DNA of 8,721 bases from Janthinobacterium lividum (GTDB taxonomy: Bacteria; Pseudomonadota; Gammaproteobacteria; Burkholderiales; Burkholderiaceae_D): contig CAMBDR010000135.1 of the NCBI GenBank assembly GCA_945864765.1, positions 1 through 8,721 of the forward strand, written 5' to 3'. The translations under genes were made by a program, and so were the position numbers. Shown in pieces: positions 6,325 through 8,721 of the stretch; position 1 is the first letter of the stretch, and each line of letters opens with the position of its first letter. The notes beneath the pieces are model-generated. The model made no database searches and was not told the origin of the DNA. It was given only the letters and a program-made list of their open reading frames with translations.

Positions 6325-8670
6325 ATGAAAACGACACTGCAAACTTCCTGCGCATTGCGGCGCAAATTATTACCCGCATTAATTTCAGCGGCACTCACAG
6401 GCGGTATGGCGCAGGCGCAAGAGGCCACCAAACCCAGCGCCAAGCCCGCCGCCGCAGCCGAGGGTGCAAGCGATTCCACCAAACTGGAAACCATCGTCGT
6501 CACAGCGACCAAACGGTCGGCCCCGCTGCAATCGGTGCCCATTGCCATTACCGTCATCAATGGCTCGGTGCTGGAAAAAGCCAATCTCAATACTCTGGGT
6601 GCCATCACCGCACTCACCCCCACCGCCAGCTTTCGCTCGGGTGCGTCCAACAAAGATACCTCGCTGTTCGTGCGCGGGGTCGGCACCATTTCCACCTCGC
6701 CCGGGATTGAGCCAACGGTTTCGACCGTGATCGACGGGGTGGTTACGTCCCGTCCCGGCCAATCCACCATGGATTTGTTGGATGTGGATCGGGTTGAAGT
6801 ATTGCGTGGGCCGCAAGGCACGCTGTTTGGTAAAAACGCATCCGCCGGGGTGATTAGCATCATCACGCGCGACCCCGGCAAAGAACACGAAAGTTATGTC
6901 GATGTCTCTTACTTCAAGGGCAATGAAAAGCGCTTGCGCGCAGGCACCTCGGGCGAATTGCAGCCGGGCGTGATGCGCGGTTCGGTTTCGGTGATGCATG
7001 GCGACTATGACGGCAATGTCACCAATGTGGCCAACGGCAGTAAAGTGAATGGCTATAGCCGCAACGGCGGACGCGGTAAGTTGATTATTACGCCCAATAG
7101 CGATACCAAAATCGCCCTGATTGCCGATTATTCCAAATCGCGTGACAACACGCCAACCGGGGTGCCCAGCAATATCTCCGTTACCGCCTACCCAACTGGC
7201 GTGGTGGGCGCACCGAATTTGCTGTATCAGGCAGCCGTTTCACCCGTAGTGCCCTCCCTTGACAACCGCAGCATCAATAGCGAAATGGAAACCCGCGTGG
7301 CCGACACCAACTGGGGCTTGTCCGGCCAGGTGGACTGGAATGTAGGGGCTTACACGCTGACCTCGATTACCGCTTACCGCAAATGGGAAAACACCCAGTT
7401 TCAAGATCAAGACCGCTTACCGCTGCCCTACAAACAATTCACGCAAACCGTAGACAAAGGTTTGCTGGATTTTAGCCAGTGGTCGCAAGAATTACGCATT
7501 GCATCACCCAAGGGCCAGTTTTTTGATTATGTGGCCGGCTTTTTCTACCTGAAAGCCAAAAACAGTGAAACCTATCGGCGTGACATTAGCCGTTGTGCCG
7601 GCACCACCGCCGCCGCGCAGCCTTCTGGTCTGGTGCCTTGCAGCAGTGCCTCCATCACGCAGGACTATGGCCTGGCCAATTATGGCATTGAGAGCGGCAG
7701 TACCTCGCTGTTTGGCGAAGGCAGCTTCAATATCAGCAAAGAATTTCGCATTATTACCGGTGGCCGCTACACGCGTGACACGCTCTCGTTCCGGCATGAC
7801 CGCTTCTCCACCCAGGCCGCCGCCATTCCCGGCATCCGCCCGGCTTTTGCAGCCACGGGGGACACCAGCAAAACCGGCTATTCTGGCCGGGTGGGGCCAC
7901 AATTTGATTTAAGCAAAGAGGTGAGCGTGTATGGCACGGTGTCGCGCGGCTACAAGGGGCCAGCCTATAACGTGTTTTTCAATATGCAAGCGTTTGATAA
8001 TATCGCGATTAACCCCGAGACTTCGACCTCGTATGAAATTGGTTTGAAGTCCACCCTGCTCAACAACAAGCTGCGCCTGAACGTGGCGGCGTTTGACACC
8101 AAATATAACAACTACCAGGCCAATTTGAATGATTTGGTGGCGGGCACGATTGTGACGCGCTTAATCAACGCCGGTTCGGTTTCCACCAAGGGTTTTGAAG
8201 TGGATTTTGCCGCTAAAATTACGCCGCAGTTTTCCATCTCCGGTGCGGCGGCCAACATTATTGCGCGCATCGACAAGTTTAATTGCCCACCGGGTGCCGC
8301 CGCCAGTTGCGACGTAAATGGCAAACCGCTGCCCTTCTCGCCAGACTGGCGCGCCAATTTCCGCGCCAATTACAAAATGCCGGTGGCGGACGGTTGGACG
8401 GCTGATTTCGGTGCCGATTATAACTGGCAAAGTTCGGTCATTTATGATATTGGCCAGGCCCCGGATGCACGCCAGGCGGCCTTTGGCATCATCAATGCCA
8501 CGGTGTCGGTGTATAACTCGGAAAAAGGCTGGAGCGTGACGCTATTGGCCAAGAATCTGACCAACAAATCTTACTCCACCAATCTGGTGAATGGCGGCGG
8601 CTTTTTTGCCCGCTTTGTACCGCGTGACGACCAGCGTTATTATGGTTTGAGTGTACGTAAAGACTTTTGA
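6325..8670 (+). CDS. TonB-dependent outer-membrane receptor
   Basis: A 781-residue protein, normal for the family. AAGGA (6315-6319) lies 5 bases before the ATG. A signal peptide (basic L-R-R-K, hydrophobic core, then A-Q-A) should be cut after residue 31. An Ala/Pro-rich linker leads to the TonB box E-T-I-V-V-T-A (55-61). The plug domain follows, with L-F-V-R-G-V-G (114-120) and V-D-R-V-E-V-L-R-G-P-Q-G-T-L-F-G-K-N-A-S (153-172), ending I-I-T-R-D-P. The remainder is a 22-strand-type barrel ending in Phe (S-V-R-K-D-F), the usual outer-membrane assembly signal. Energy comes from the TonB-ExbBD complex, not encoded here. C424/C439 and C654/C662 are two close Cys pairs in likely surface loops and may form disulfides. 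The plug style is common in receptors of unknown substrate; a siderophore, sugar or other large nutrient cannot be told apart. The upstream propeller kinase may control it. The gene is intact. Confidence 0.93.
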   Translation: MKTTLQTSCALRRKLLPALISAALTGGMAQAQEATKPSAKPAAAAEGASDSTKLETIVVTATKRSAPLQSVPIAITVINGSVLEKANLNTLGAITALTPTASFRSGASNKDTSLFVRGVGTISTSPGIEPTVSTVIDGVVTSRPGQSTMDLLDVDRVEVLRGPQGTLFGKNASAGVISIITRDPGKEHESYVDVSYFKGNEKRLRAGTSGELQPGVMRGSVSVMHGDYDGNVTNVANGSKVNGYSRNGGRGKLIITPNSDTKIALIADYSKSRDNTPTGVPSNISVTAYPTGVVGAPNLLYQAAVSPVVPSLDNRSINSEMETRVADTNWGLSGQVDWNVGAYTLTSITAYRKWENTQFQDQDRLPLPYKQFTQTVDKGLLDFSQWSQELRIASPKGQFFDYVAGFFYLKAKNSETYRRDISRCAGTTAAAQPSGLVPCSSASITQDYGLANYGIESGSTSLFGEGSFNISKEFRIITGGRYTRDTLSFRHDRFSTQAAAIPGIRPAFAATGDTSKTGYSGRVGPQFDLSKEVSVYGTVSRGYKGPAYNVFFNMQAFDNIAINPETSTSYEIGLKSTLLNNKLRLNVAAFDTKYNNYQANLNDLVAGTIVTRLINAGSVSTKGFEVDFAAKITPQFSISGAAANIIARIDKFNCPPGAAASCDVNGKPLPFSPDWRANFRANYKMPVADGWTADFGADYNWQSSVIYDIGQAPDARQAAFGIINATVSVYNSEKGWSVTLLAKNLTNKSYSTNLVNGGGFFARFVPRDDQRYYGLSVRKDF

Positions 8671-8676
8671 TGCGCC

Positions 8677-8706
8677 GACGGCGGCACCGTAGCCGGTGCC
8701 GCTGTC
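8677..8706. repeat. Strong 13-bp stem-loop just after the receptor gene
   Basis: GACGGCGGCACCG (8677-8689) pairs with CGGTGCCGCTGTC (8694-8706) across a TAGC loop, with one G-U pair in RNA. It begins 7 bases after the TGA, where a terminator would sit, but no T-run follows (TGTCAACACC). It may be a non-canonical terminator or an mRNA-stabilising hairpin. It could also be a copy of a dispersed palindromic repeat, which one copy cannot show. Confidence 0.55.
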
Positions 8707-8721
8707 AACACCTCCAGCAGG

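Overview
The window is about 8.7 kb of chromosome-like DNA of middling GC content from a Gram-negative bacterium. The evidence for Gram-negative is a TonB-dependent outer-membrane receptor and a kinase with a large sensor domain predicted to lie in the periplasm. A beta- or gammaproteobacterium is likely from the protein style, but I cannot name a genus. I see no tRNA, rRNA, insertion sequence, CRISPR array or phage gene. Five complete protein genes and one gene tail are supported.

Layout. (1) 2-157, +: the last 51 codons of an unrecognised gene. (2) 253-669, +: a small four-helix DoxX-family membrane protein. (3) 670-881: a gap with two perfect hairpins. (4) 882-1595, +: a membrane protein with a D-D-L-W-H-E-F-I motif and a short Gly/Cys-rich tail. 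(5) 1592-2383, -: a CPBP-family (Rce1/CAAX-type) intramembrane protease, convergent with gene 4; the two stop codons share the four bases CTAA. (6) 2384-2538: a divergent promoter region. (7) 2539-6099, +: a sensor histidine kinase of about 1186 residues with about 14 propeller repeats, a Y_Y_Y domain, one membrane helix, HisKA and HATPase. Its signal peptide is built from in-frame DNA tandem repeats. (8) 6100-6324: a gap with a good sigma-70-like promoter. (9) 6325-8670, +: a TonB-dependent receptor, followed by a 13-bp-stem hairpin.

How the genes may work together. The clearest functional pair is the propeller kinase and the TonB-dependent receptor. Kinases of this type usually sense a nutrient or its breakdown product in the periplasm and control uptake genes nearby, so the receptor is a plausible target. 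The kinase has no receiver or DNA-binding domain and no response regulator is present here, so the signal must leave the window. The left half (DoxX, Gly/Cys-tailed protein, CPBP protease) is a loose set of small envelope proteins. A link between the protease and the Cys-rich protein is possible but rests only on adjacency.

The most unusual features seen directly are the tandem repeats in the kinase signal peptide, the four-base tail-to-tail stop overlap, and the structured gap before the Gly/Cys-tailed gene. I found no clear evidence for a wholly new system.
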